Below, one piece after another: positions 33,412 to 44,466 of a stretch of 64,000 nucleotides of DNA (the stretch's first letter is position 1; every line of letters begins with the position of its first letter). The DNA lies in the NCBI GenBank assembly GCA_021234155.1, contig JAJEKV010000058.1, forward strand, positions 5,652,600 to 5,716,599, written 5' to 3'. The DNA comes from Isoetes taiwanensis. Lineage: Eukaryota > Streptophyta > Lycopodiopsida > Isoetales > Isoetaceae. Both the position numbers and the translations under genes were made by a program. The notes beneath the pieces are model-generated. The model was given only the letters and a program-made list of their open reading frames with translations, did no database searches and was not told where the DNA came from.

Positions 33412-34244
33412 CTTTCCAAAAGTTTTGAATATGAAATATACTTTAATTTAAAGGTTTAGAATTTATATTGTGTTCTTATATCAGCATTATTGGTTACATT
33501 ATGCGTATTGTTTTTATATTATGTGTATGGTTTGCTATACTTGCAATAATTTGTATGTATATACCGGCCAATAATTTAGTGTGTATAAATAGGCATGCAT
33601 AAAATTGGCAAACCATCGGCCGGTCTTGCCTACGCTTGTTATTATGGCACATTTTATTACCTCGCACGATGAACCATGCGGACCTCTGCGGTGCCGCGAG
33701 CTAGAAATAGAACTTGGGGGACGGGCTTGATGTCGTTGCTTTGAATCCGTCCCGCTTCTATCCCGATCCCTTTGATGTTGTAATCCATCTTATATGGAAT
33801 CCGAGCATGGTTTGTTCATGATCGGCGGGATCTCGAGGACCGCTGCGGCGCTGACGGCGATGAATCGGATTAGTTTTTAAGTTTATGTTCTATTATAATG
33901 CCTTATTTATGCCAAGCAAATGGCGCCACGTAGCGATTTGAACCATGAAAAAACTCGCTTTGTGTAGCAACTTGCTTTTGTCGTTATTTTTTCGTAAAGC
34001 ATTACAATTTCAATGTTTAGATTTCGTTTGTCGTCCGTGAATGTGCTTAATTAATAAGTAATTTCTTGTTTTTCTATTGCCAACATTCTCGTCATAATAT
34101 GGGTCATTTGCATGGAATATTTGAATGACTTTGCATTTCAACATAAAATGCATCTTCCTAGCCCGAAAAATGAACAATGATGCAAAAGTGTGGTTAATTC
34201 AATATAATGGTCAATAAAATGCTTATACGGCGCGATTTTGGAAT
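33412..34244. other. 3' region of the inner transposon, right
   Basis: AT-rich and non-coding to the eye. A GC-richer block at 33,620-33,870 contains GATCCC / GGCGGGATCTCG strings without recognisable content. ATGCAAAAGTG at about 34,181 matches the left element's end region. Confidence 0.4.
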
Positions 34245-34276
34245 AGACATAATCCCAATTTAATTGAATGATGGTT
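34245..34276 (-). repeat. Right terminal inverted repeat, 32 bp
   Basis: Ends GAATGATGGTT. It is the exact inverse of 25,405-25,436 and nearly the same as 12,762-12,793. It is followed by TGGT (34,277-34,280), the right copy of the target duplication. Confidence 0.85.
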
Positions 34277-34280
34277 TGGT

Positions 34281-34516
34281 GGAAGTCTGTTACGTGCTGG
34301 ACTCGGTGTCTCTTCGAGAAGCAACAACGATGAAGTAGAGGTAGGAGTCGGAGAATACCGGTCTTCAGAAGAAAAGACGTTGTTCCCGAGCGTGTCCTCA
34401 GAACTAGACGAGCTTGAGACAACTAGACGAGCTTGAGACGAGCGGTTTATGGGTTTATGGGTTTCTATAAATAAACCCCTCGGAACTAGACGAGCTTGAG
34501 ACGAGCGGTTTGTCAT
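34281..34516 (-). pseudogene. Outer DUF7869-type gene, extreme N-terminus
   Basis: A Ser-rich frame starts at MTNRSSQARLVPRG (34,516), contains a duplicated NRSSQARLV block, and reaches EETPSPARNRLPP at the inner element's right border. With the element and one copy of the duplication left out, the frame goes on directly as PPFQPPPSPKRHD in the segment left of 25,405. This makes it the upstream part of the outer gene. The repeated block reflects an AACTAGACGAGCTTGAGACG direct repeat at about 34,400-34,510. Confidence 0.5.
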
Positions 34517-34519
34517 CTT

Positions 34520-34930
34520 AAGAACTGCAAAACAGTGTAGAGATTTGAGAAACTTTCTCTACTGCAGAGCTTTTCTTATTCCCGAATACAAGCCCACCTA
34601 GTACAAGTAGAAGTTCATGTAACAATTAAGTGAAAGGCAAACTAAAAGCTATTCCGGAATACACTAGAGCAGAACAGTAAGGCTAAATGTATTCCACTTC
34701 ACATAGAAAACGAGCAAGACGAAATGGATACCTTTAAAAGGAAATTTTGGCGCCAGGTTTGCGTATTTTAGTCTCTCGAGCTCAAGTCGCCAACGCATGG
34801 CCTCGAATATAATATTGAGATCGTATTCGATCCTCATAGAGAAGACATGGACGGTGAGCAACAAAGTACAAGCGTTACAATCATTTTAAGTTTGTTTCTT
34901 ATTCGAATATTTGCCTTGCGTAATAAAGGC
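34520..34930. other. No gene recognised
   Basis: Scattered half-modules (TTCCGGAATACACTAG at about 34,652, AATGTATTCCACTTC at about 34,687) resemble the palindromes that follow. No coding signal seen. Confidence 0.4.
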
Positions 34931-35142
34931 AAAGTGTATTCCGAATACACTTTGGCTTATTTTGAAGCCAAAGTGTATTCAGGAATACACTTTGGCTTAC
35001 ACGATCCGCGAAAGTGTATTCAGGAATACACTTTGGCGAAAGTGTATTCCGGAATACACTTTATTACAAGTGTCAACTAAAAGTGTATTCCTAATACACT
35101 TTGTTTATACCGATCCCTAAAGTGTATTCCGGAATACACTTT
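34931..35142. repeat. Array of six 24-bp palindromes
   Basis: Each unit is AAAGTGTATTCC followed by its reverse complement. Units lie at 34,931-34,953, 34,970-34,993, 35,011-35,034, 35,039-35,062, 35,080-35,102 and 35,119-35,142. Two are perfect and the rest differ by one or two central bases. Spacers are unrelated or weakly similar (GGCTTA). The core GTGTATTC is the same as in the 9.3-9.7 kb cluster. Confidence 0.9.
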
Positions 35143-35220
35143 CGTGACTTTAGGTTTTAAAAGGACAATTCTTTCAAATTTTCTCGTGAATTTTAGGCGT
35201 TTTTTCCACTTTGTAGACTT

Positions 35221-35279
35221 ATGAGTGACATCTTAAAGGAGCATGCTGGCATTCATTTCAAAATGAGCATAGATAGAGA
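35221..35279. repeat. Junction repeat, first of four copies
   Basis: ATGAGTGACATCTTAAAGGA...GAGCATAGATAGAG occurs at 35,221, 39,274, 55,326 and 59,508. It marks the ends of a unit of about 4.1 kb inside each duplicate. Confidence 0.85.
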
Positions 35280-35469
35280 AAAATAAATTATCGATGGTGG
35301 GGTGGTCCCAAAAGAGAGTAGGCGCAAGTTCGATAGGACATCAGACTTTGTTTAATTAAGAGTCAAATACAAGTATAAGTGCAAAGACGGGAATAAAATC
35401 TCAGTGGATAAGCAGAGACCCACCGAGTGAAGGAACCCGCCTAAGCATAAGAGCGTACATCCAAATACT

Positions 35470-35870
35470 CCTCAAAGATCAATCGCCTCTTACGAGGGGC
35501 AAGTGAAGGACAATGATACAACTTAGCAATGTGAGCTTGCATTTTCTGGAGAACACGGTTATCTGCCACATCCAAACCTTTGAAGATTATCAATCTTCGT
35601 TTTTTTCCAGATAGTCCAAAGCAACCATCCTGTTGTAAGATGAAAAGTCTGGCTTTGTAACTTCGTCCCAGTACTTGGGCAAATTGCCAAGAGCTCTTGT
35701 TAACTTGTTAGTGAAACTTGAAAAAGAGAGAACAAACAATCCCTTACCTATCTGAGGTGGTCACATAAAAAACAATGCTCAATGGTCTCAGATTCACGCT
35801 TGTATATTGGACGCTGATCTTGTATTCTAGGAGATCTAGTACACACGGCTGTGAGATGGCACATGGGGGA
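35470..35870 (-). mobile_element. LINE remnant, zinc-binding C-terminus (left copy)
   Basis: Minus-strand reading gives RPIYKRESETIEHCFLCDHL (about 35,815-35,757), then GWLLWTIWKK and GLDVADNRVLQKMQAHIAKL downstream (about 35,630-35,520). This is the C-terminal zinc-binding domain (zf-RVT) of plant LINE reverse transcriptases. Upstream reverse transcriptase motifs were looked for at 36-38.7 kb and not found with confidence. The same remnant lies in the right duplicate. Confidence 0.6.
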
Positions 35871-36219
35871 TTTCCTTTAAGACTTGTATTCGCAATAATA
35901 TATTTAGAATTTACCGTTTTACTTGTTCATCGAAAGTTACTTGGGTTCAAAGAAGTGGCTTTCGTAGAGTCCTTCAAAAGTAGAGTATGTACTAATTGTT
36001 ATGAAATGTTGTGTTTTCATTCCTTCAAAAGTAGAGTATGTACTAATTGTTATGAAACGATGCATGTTAAAATTTATATGAGTCATCATAGCCACAATAC
36101 CACGTTTATGCCAAGTGCTCTTTTAAGATATGCTAACCATTCAATCATTTTTTCAAGCTTTTCAATGTTTCTCCATTTAACATCAGTGAGTTTCATGCTG
36201 TGCACAAAGGTATAAGAAC

Positions 36220-38880
36220 TCTACTATGGTGCCCGATGATAATTGCTAGCATACGAGACTGTTAATATCACATGCAAGAATGCATGCACGTGGAAGAAAG
36301 AAGAAATACTAAATGCAAGAACTTCGTGATGCTACTTAAAAAATAAAAACTTTTACCTACTTGCATAACCGAAAAGACATCCCCGGATTTGTCACAATGA
36401 ACATTGGGTTAGAGGACAATATGACTTTGAGTGTCAGCCGGTCCTCATATCCCCCAATTTACCACAATTTAAAGCTCTCAGATTATAGCCAAACACCTAG
36501 CTTAATAAGCGTCTCCTAAGCACCTTAGGCAATGATAATCTCGACAAAACAAAAAGTGCTTCACAATGTCCATAACAAGTGGTGTTAGCATTCAAGCGCT
36601 TTGATGTACACATGTTGGTCATGATGACATATGCATGCAAATCGAGAAGGCTTCTCTGGCCTTCCCCATGCCAACATAAGTTGAAACATTAGTATGTGAT
36701 TATCTAAATCATCTCTATGAATCTATTTCTCTAAGTCAAAGCTTTATATTTGGCCCAAACTAGCCTCAAGACGATAGAAATCTGAGATGGTATATATGAT
36801 AAATTCACCAACAAAGAACTTCTAATAATAGGCAAGTGTGCCCTAGAAGATCATTTACATCTTTGAAGAAAAGGTCATTCCTTGACGGTCTAGTCATAAA
36901 CTAGGAATTTAAAATGCTACTTCTAAATGAATCAAAGCTTTAAAGGCTTAAAGTTCACATGCCACAATCCTCTAAAAGGCAGGTTCGCCTCTTATTTGAA
37001 TATCTATTTGTTAGGATGTGCATCAATGCAGACTAAGACATAGACAAGCCTCGGGTTAGATTGCACTTTATAGATAAAACCAAAATGCAGTCTCATTTAG
37101 AAATCTACCTTTTCTTTATACATAAAAACCAAGTACACGACATCTCAAAAAGTAGCAATAAGTAACCGACACAAGCAAACCCCTCATGTGATTATACATT
37201 GTGACCTATAATATCTTTGTCCTTGCAATCATGGAGTTAAACTAAAAGATGTGCACAACTAACCATGATTGGGGAATTCTAGTCTAGGCTTAGCATGAGA
37301 CATTAGGAAATGAGATAATGAAGATGCATTAAACCGCAATGGCTGATTATAGATCTTCTAAATAGGATGTGACTCTTACATGTATAGTAGGGTCGAGGGT
37401 TTTCAAGGGCCAAGATATATATCAAAACCAGAAAGTAAGTCCGGAAATGGGAGGGTCTAACCATTTTAACAACTTTTAAGTTACACACGTGTTAAATCAA
37501 AACCAAACTTTCTTTGGTTATGTTGTTGTACAAGTGCACCCCGACGTAAGTCGAGAATTTGCCTTTTAGATACATAAAATGCAACAAAACTTAGAGAAGG
37601 ACTCCGATGGCAAGAATCTGATCATGGACAAACAAAAATGTGGAGTCATTTAAAATCCAGAGCAAGATCTTGAACTAAAAAATAAATCTTTATACTGGAA
37701 CAACCTAATTAGGCACACCGCTATCCTTGAGAGGAAGGCTGAGATCTTGTATCCAAAGCTCCAAAAATTGAGAAGGATGGATCCGATGAATACCATAATA
37801 CATAATAGCCAAGTGACACCGATCCAATCATTACAAATAAAATCTCACATATATATCTTCAATGTGGCCATAGCAATAGCACTTCAGTTTGTTTCTCTCA
37901 CTGTATTATAGATAGGATAGTACTTTTACGTATTGTATGGTGAAGATATCCTCAAAGATATCCGATATCCATATAATGTGTAGTTCATCTTAAGGTGTAG
38001 ATTTAATCATATACAATCATGCCTATAAATTACAATTTCACTATGTGCTTAGCTCATTTGCTCAAAGCTACAAAGAAATGGCAGATGCCATTGCTTGCAA
38101 ACATAAACATGATGAAATAAAAGGTGGTCATTTATAAGGTTATATCTCAATCAACCAGGATTTGTGAAGGAATACCTTTTAAACAGTATATATAATCATT
38201 ACATATACTGTTCATGTGTTGTACTTTACTTGAAAAATTATATATACGTTATTTGTATTTTCAATGTACATGATAGACACAACATGTGGGGGCATGGCTG
38301 CACATTCTATGCTGTTACAGAGTGCAGGCTTACCATAGTCAGCTGTATCACGATGTACTTTGAACATTTCCTTGGATTCTAATTTTCAACAAAGACAGCC
38401 GTCTTAATAGCATGCAAGGCCTTTATATTTCTACATTTTGCAAGCACAAAGTCAAATGAGCCTGAACCTTAAAAAATAGAAAATCCAATATGGTTAAAAT
38501 CTTGAGAATATGGTTTATGCACTATACTTAGGACCTCAAGCTTGGTCTTGAAGGCCCAACAAGCCACATTTCTAGGGACATATTTGGCTGCCATGTACCT
38601 TAAGAAGAGCATGTGTTTGGTGTAATTCATGTTATTTTAAGATAATGCTATGATATCTGGAAAGCAATAACAGCTTATGATCTATCTGCCAATGATTCTA
38701 GGAATGCATAAAGTTTTGGCAGGATTGGATTATGCTACCTAAGGATTAAAAGTTCCAGCTTAGAATAACATACGATCGTTTACATACTGATATGAGGGAA
38801 ACAAAGGTCTCCCAAGTTACATTTGGGTTCCAAGTTACATTGCAATTGTCCATACAAACTGTATAAGAAGAAAATGCAAG
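36220..38880. other. No gene recognised within the left duplicate
   Basis: AT-rich sequence with short minus-strand frames that could be decayed LINE or intron. A 39-bp direct repeat (CCTTCAAAAGTAGAGTATGT...) occurs just before, at about 35,971 and 36,020, in both duplicates. Confidence 0.4.
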
Positions 38881-38884
38881 TTAC

Positions 38885-40700
38885 CTTTCTATATGTAGTC
38901 CATGTATTTGGATGCTTTTTATCGTTCGCACTCTCATAAACTCCGACTATTCTTGATTATGTTCAAAGAGCATTCAACTACCTTGCTCTCTAGTGCTTTT
39001 GAACTTATGTTCTCTGCCAAAGCATAACAAAAAAACTCAATGGACAGAAAACCAAAAGATTTTGCCATACAAACACTACCAGAAAAGTGTCAACTTTGCA
39101 CCATCAAGACACTTTAGCTTCGCCAGTCTTGCCAAGCAAGCAAAGGCGCTGTTCTCTCAACTCGGTATTGTCTGTAAGAAGAGGAAAAGGGATATTAGAT
39201 TGATGGGGATAACGAGGAGTGCATCAGAAACATGAGAGCGCGTCTTGTGGATAAAGAGGAGTGCATCAGAAACATGAGTGACTTCTTAAAGGAGCATGCT
39301 GGCATTCATTTCAAAATGAGCATAGATAGAGCACAAAGATGACTCTCTATAGCTATCAATTTGTTGGTATGGGAATAGAAGAAACCCCTGAGAATGAAAT
39401 CAGCAGAATTCATATGAGGATACTTCCACTTCAAGAGGCCATTGTATCCATATATGGTATGTATGGGTCATCCCATCCCTGCACAAGAAAACGAAAATGA
39501 ATTAACTATATATGAAGCCCTGCACAAACTCCCTAGGGACAATATGCTCTGTTTTAAGTGCAACCATTTTCCTAGGAATTTATTATTGATGAATGAGTAA
39601 AAGACATCAGATATCGTAATATTTAGAGCGCTACACTAGGCACATGGATCTCTTCACATGTTTCCTTTGATAATCAAGTTACATTTACCTGGGAAATCAC
39701 GCCATCAGCTTTATGGGAAGTTCTGAATAAGACCACCGAGAATCCTTGGCGTCATTGGCAGAACCCAAAATCCTTCCATTTTTTCTGGTATATCAAACCA
39801 GCAAATTAATAGAATAAACAGGCCAATTCGCACATGTTATTTTTCTGCATGAAGGAGGGAGGAAAGCAACATTTATATGGACAATACTCGTATGCGTGGC
39901 TGAGAGAGAATTCAATTGGAGAATGACTGAGAAGCAGTTCTCCTTGAAAATCCAACTTGGAAAATGTTCTGCACTTTTCAGTTTGTTATAGTGATAACAC
40001 TGAATTGCATGACTGTAGACAAGCCTTGCTCTTCTAAACTCATCCATATTTGACCAGTTGAAACAGTCTTCCCACAGCCATATACTCAAAGCTCTGAGGA
40101 GCTTTACATTTTATCCACGATGATAAAGATTGCCTAAGACTGGTAACACGCATTTTACAGCATAGACTATCTATCTCTACACATGGCATGCCTCCAAATG
40201 AAATGAAACTATGCACCAAACATCGATATAGAAATGAAACTATGCATCAAGGTGCAATTGAGACCAACCTGGAAATATTGGACTGCCTCCAATTCATAGT
40301 TATATTGATGGCTAGATAAGGCATCCTGCTTCCTTGCTTCTATAAGGTCTCTTTCAATTGCCTTCCTCTCTGTTTCTGCGAGCATGTCAATGTGTTTTGT
40401 GCATCAACAGGCGGCATAGTTGGCTTTGGGATCGTGCCAACATCCGACGGACAGCACACAAATATCTGGGATTTTTCCTAATTTAGATGTGGCCTTTTCG
40501 AAAACCAGGAATAGAACTGAGATATTTTTTAGAATGGAAAGTGCAGAGTCACGCGACAACTACAAAGGTATAAAAGAACGTCTGCATTTGCATTTGCATT
40601 GTGTTGGCATTACAGAATTCTGAGTATGGAGACGAAGACGGAGGAGACAGAAGAAATTCTCAACTACAACTATTCTGCTTTATTTCCCAATCTTTTGAAG
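38885..40700 (-). pseudogene. Capping-enzyme-like pseudogene (left copy)
   Basis: Minus-strand exon-like blocks correspond one by one to those of the right copy: a first block ending near 40,270, the ADG-type block near 39,700-39,780, the GWDDPYIP block near 39,390-39,480, and the VVECSLN..FMRV block at 38,885-39,013, each with AG/GT borders. All lack the upstream half of the enzyme, and several small indels relative to the right copy are present. See the right copy (59,121-60,697) for motifs. Confidence 0.6.
40569..40575 (+). promoter_or_regulatory. TATA box of the left kinase copy
   Basis: TATAAAA lies 57 bases before the ATG at 40,626, as in the right copy. Confidence 0.55.
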
Positions 40701-41587
40701 AGCTATGATCTGCTTAAGGAAATCGGCAGCAGTGGCCAAGCTACGGTTTTCGCTGCAAGTAAAACAGAAGGTAAGAAAGAGTTTGCTTGCAAAATCATCT
40801 GGGTAGGAGACACAGAGCCGATCAGGAAGTGGAGATCATGCAGAAGCTAGCCAGCAGCCCTGGCGTAGTGCATATGCACGAAGTAATCAAAGACGAGGGA
40901 TTCTGGCACTTGATCATGGAATTGTGCGAATGTAGCTTGATGTAATCGTCCAAGAAAGGCAGGCTATGGGAAAAGGAAGCTGCTCTTCTTATTCGAAATC
41001 TTTGCTCTAGCTATACGGATCTTCATCAAAAGGGTATTATCCACCGGGATCTGAAGCCGGAAAACGTTCTTGTGACCTCAGCAGCAAAACCCTATGATGT
41101 TAGGGTTTCGGATTTCGGCCTATCGGCTCGTTTTTTCAGGTTCGGCTCCCAGTTTTACATCAGAGTCAGGAACACTAAGATATTTCGCTCAGAGGTTGTG
41201 CAGGGATATTATTCCACAGAGATAGACATATGGGATCTGGGTTTGATCCTGTATGAGGCGCTTACAGGGAATTATCCCTTCTCAAGTCTACAAAATGCAG
41301 AAATTCACGAAGAACTGCTTCATGGCGAGGATCTGGCTGCCTCACACTTGCATTGGCCAGTTGGGTTGGTGTCAGAAGAAGCAAAGAGCCTTGTTTTGGC
41401 GATGTTGCAGCCTGATCCGGAGGAAAGGATATCTGTGCAGCAAATTTTGGCACATCCTGGGTTGCCAAATATTATTCTAGTGCTAGTAAGTGCGCCTCAG
41501 AGCTTAAAACGTAAGAGGCCATGCTTCAAATATGGTGTTCCTTCTCCGCTCATCAGAACAGTGAGGCCCTGTGAAATTGCCTGCTGA
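40626..41587 (+). pseudogene. PEPKR2-like kinase, broken copy
   Basis: The sequence follows the intact kinase at 60,876-61,847 along its whole length but contains several small indels. These include loss of bases in the glycine-loop region near 40,755 and a one-base loss near 40,828. Further changes near 40,940 remove the LLDV stretch, and others occur around 41,015, 41,135 and 41,460. The HRDLKPEN and DFGL motifs are still present in sequence. It also keeps Tyr in LYEALTG, where the intact copy has Asp. Either it is a pseudogene or part of the damage is base-calling error, since most changes are single-base indels. Confidence 0.8.
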
Positions 41588-44440
41588 AAGGACATTCTTT
41601 GTTAATTTGCCACTCAAAGGCAAAATTCTTTTATACATACGTCACCTCTGTGACATATTTTTTGAATACAATTATTTTTTTTAAAGGTTGGCTTCTCAGA
41701 TATGCCATTTTGAATACAATAAAATTATTTAGAGAGGTTGAATACAATAGAATTATAGATAGAGCACTGGTTGGCTTCTTGACATAATAGGCCACCTCCA
41801 TTCAAAATGATTGTTTATATCTGTGTCTTGTATATCAATTTATGTACCATCACGTTCACTCCTCGTACCAGCACAGAATTCTATATAAGCATATGCATTC
41901 AATGAGTGTCATTCATGCACACCATCAGAACTGACGCAGGGGAGGTTATTTCTCATTTCAAACCTCTACCTTTGGAAAACTCATGTATCAAAAACATATA
42001 TAAAGCATTCACTTTGATTCTATTCCTTCAAGATTCCTTGATGCTCCATTGCATGCGTGCAAAAATGTCAATTTTTTTTTAGGGGAACATTTTTGCAATT
42101 TTATGTTCTTGCATTTATTGAGGAGGAGTCACCGGCCACGTTTTTGCATTTTTTCTAGTTAAAATATTTATTGAGGAGCCACGGCCTGGAATCTCCCTTC
42201 GACGCCATAGCCAATCGGCAGGGAGCTCGGCGATGCCAAATCCGAAGCTTCTCGCCATCTTCGCCAAGGAAAATCCTTCCAATGGCCCGGAGGCGCTCCA
42301 AGCGAGGGGATCAAAATGCGGCCGATTTTTCGGCTCTTCGGGTTGAATCTACCGGGATTTTGAGCAATTGCGGCTTTGAATCTGTTTGATTCATGGTTTT
42401 TCAGCGAAAAATGCGCCCGAGAAGAGAATGGATTTAGATCCATATATGGGGAGGGGAGGCAAACCCTCTTGAAGAAGTCCTTCCTTAGACATGTGGGCTT
42501 GGAGAAAATATGACCAAAAACCCATCAAAGACTTCGCCTTTATCTGTGCGCCATGGCCCAGAAAGCTTACGGATATTCTTTTTTTTGCTTTCCTAACCCA
42601 ATTCCATCGTTTTTGCATTTCTTTTGCCTTTTCCGCCATAGCCCACCTCGGGACTTCCTCCCACTTCTTTCATTCGTCATTAACTCTTTGCTTCTAGCAT
42701 ATGCGGCATGTATATGTCTACGTAGTAGATTCTTTTGATTATGTTTTGCGGTCAAATCTGCGGTCCCGCGATTATGTAATCTCTAGGTATGTCTTTTTTA
42801 ACTTAATAATCTCATTTCTCACACTCAATTCTTAAAACCCCATTGCGAAATATTTATTAGCGGATTAAATCCGGACTCTAAATTACATTTGCATACCTTT
42901 GCCAAAGATATATTTGTATCCTTCTCGAAGCAAAGTGAAAGAAGAACATCTTACAATGAAGCTCGCATCCACCCTTGGTCGTTGCTTTACATTAAATCAC
43001 ATGGAATAATTTTAGCTTCGGCTCTACTTTATCTTCGGCATTGAACACCCCGGGCGATTTGCAAATAGGAAAGTTGCTTAAAATCTCCCATGAAATCTCC
43101 CAAAAGCTCAAAATTTATGCCCTAAATTGTAAATTCTTTGCTTGCACATTCTGCCGCAAGACAATCGTTGTTGCAAGGAGGATCTATCCATCGGGAGCGG
43201 ATCACGCAAACCACTTTGAAATTCCTTGAGAAAACTTTCTAACCTCCCATATCAGCAAAAAATCACCTAATTTAATGGAGATCAAAGGCATTTTCTTGCA
43301 ACGCACATGAGGATCACCTTTTTTAGATTCACACGCACTAATCAAGAAAGGTTATATAGTTACTATTCAAGAGAGCGTGCAAAAAACCGGTCGATTACGT
43401 ATTTGAAGACTTCTCAAATACATAGCCAAGACCATCATTGGGCGAGATCTTCTCGTCTGACATCCAATTCCACCTTTTTCTTTGGTTTTATGCAATTACG
43501 AGTTATAAGCTGTTAAAATAGGATCCGGCCTCTAAGTTTTTTGATTAATCCGTGCTCACGAAGATTTCTATGGTATTTGTCCACTAATCATCGGTTCTTA
43601 TGAAATCAGTTTTCATCTCCCTCATCCTCCGGCCTTGCCATGCGAACGGAGAGGTACATTCCATTCATAATAAAGCACGGGCATTCGCAACTCTCTTATT
43701 CGCGACTTTTCCGTGTTCCATGGCGGGAAGAATGGCGACGACCTTTATTTGCAAGGCGGAGTTCTGTTTCCAAGTTGTGGATTTTACATTTTTAGAGTAA
43801 GAAGCCGGGCTTTTTTGAAGCATCTCGGAACCGGATCTTCAAGGTTTGAAGGTAAGGCGTTTGCTATCTCTGTTATAGCGTGCGGTTACTTAGAACCAAG
43901 CCACGAGATTTAGGGTCCAAGCCACGAGGGTTTGGCATCCGAAACAAGCGATTTTCATGGCATCATTAATCATGGCGTTACCTAACTTGATTTCGCCATT
44001 TTGCTTGTGATACTATTAAAATAGTTGTGCTCATTATTATTATCGATTTGGCAACACAAGGCGGTTGGCAACACAAGGCGGCAACAAATCATGTCTGTAA
44101 AACACTCTTTGCCATCTCAATGATCCATTTTATAATTGGATTAGTCGCTCTTATCTTGCCCTTGGGTTTGGGACTAATGAAATGATAACAAATAAAGATG
44201 CCGGAATAGCCTACAGGAAACTTAATACATGGAGAGTGGCAAAATATTACGAGAATGATAGGATGCTTCTGTTCAGTTCCCCAGAACCATATGTCTTGGA
44301 AGGAAAAGGCAACAAAACATATGGCTATACTGCAGGTTCAATTCCTGCACTATTGTAAAAGCTGAACTATCACAAATCTCAAACTAGATAATATCCGGAA
44401 CATATCATAAGTCTCATTGATAGGGTTGGAAGAAGAGAAA
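41588..44440. other. No gene recognised; shared with the right duplicate up to 43,740
   Basis: 3' flank of the kinase, then mixed sequence. A stretch at 43,600-43,900 has a coding look (NGDDLYLQGGVLFPSCGFYI) but no family match and no clear exon borders. Differences from the right copy cluster at CAG/CTG/CGG triplets (42,180-43,200). Confidence 0.4.
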
Positions 44441-44444
44441 CGTT

Positions 44445-44466
44445 CGCGGCGGCCTTGGCCGCCGCG
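44445..44466. repeat. GC-rich hairpin
   Basis: CGCGGCGGCC, TT, GGCCGCCGCG: a perfect 10-bp stem with a 2-base loop. Flanking GAAACGTT / ATAAGTTTC could extend it imperfectly. It is isolated in AT-rich surroundings. Confidence 0.85.

Larger units (their letters stand above)
25405..34276. mobile_element. 8.9-kb TIR transposon with DUF7869-type and FCP1-like genes
   Basis: Perfect 32-bp inverted repeats bound 8,872 bases and are flanked by TGGT. On the minus strand lies a DUF7869-type gene in two parts (30,338-29,930 and 28,070-25,719), split by a LINE. On the plus strand lies an FCP1-like HAD gene (about 32.2-33.4 kb). The two are transcribed away from a shared spacer of about 1.9 kb. Without the LINE the element would be about 7.2 kb. 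The element sits in the N-terminal coding part of another DUF7869-type gene. I know no named superfamily with this gene pair and a 4-bp duplication, so classification is open. Both genes are damaged, so this copy is unlikely to move itself. Confidence 0.7.
35221..43740. repeat. Segmental duplication, left copy
   Basis: From ATGAGTGACATCTTAAAGGA at 35,221 to at least GAATGGCGACG at 43,740 the sequence follows 55,326-64,000 with about 90-97% identity by eye and small indels. The right copy is cut by the window end, so the true right border is unknown. It contains a LINE remnant, capping-enzyme-like exons and a broken kinase gene. Confidence 0.9.

Noticed and set aside
34245-34276. 32-bp repeat read as a chance AT-rich match
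   Set aside because: All 32 positions match the inverse at 25,405, a diverged copy stands at 12,762, and the borders are backed by TGGT and an empty site.
35775-36215. 146-codon plus-strand frame, also at 55.8-56.3 kb
   Set aside because: It is the reverse shadow of the LINE zinc-binding region, whose minus-strand reading matches a known domain.
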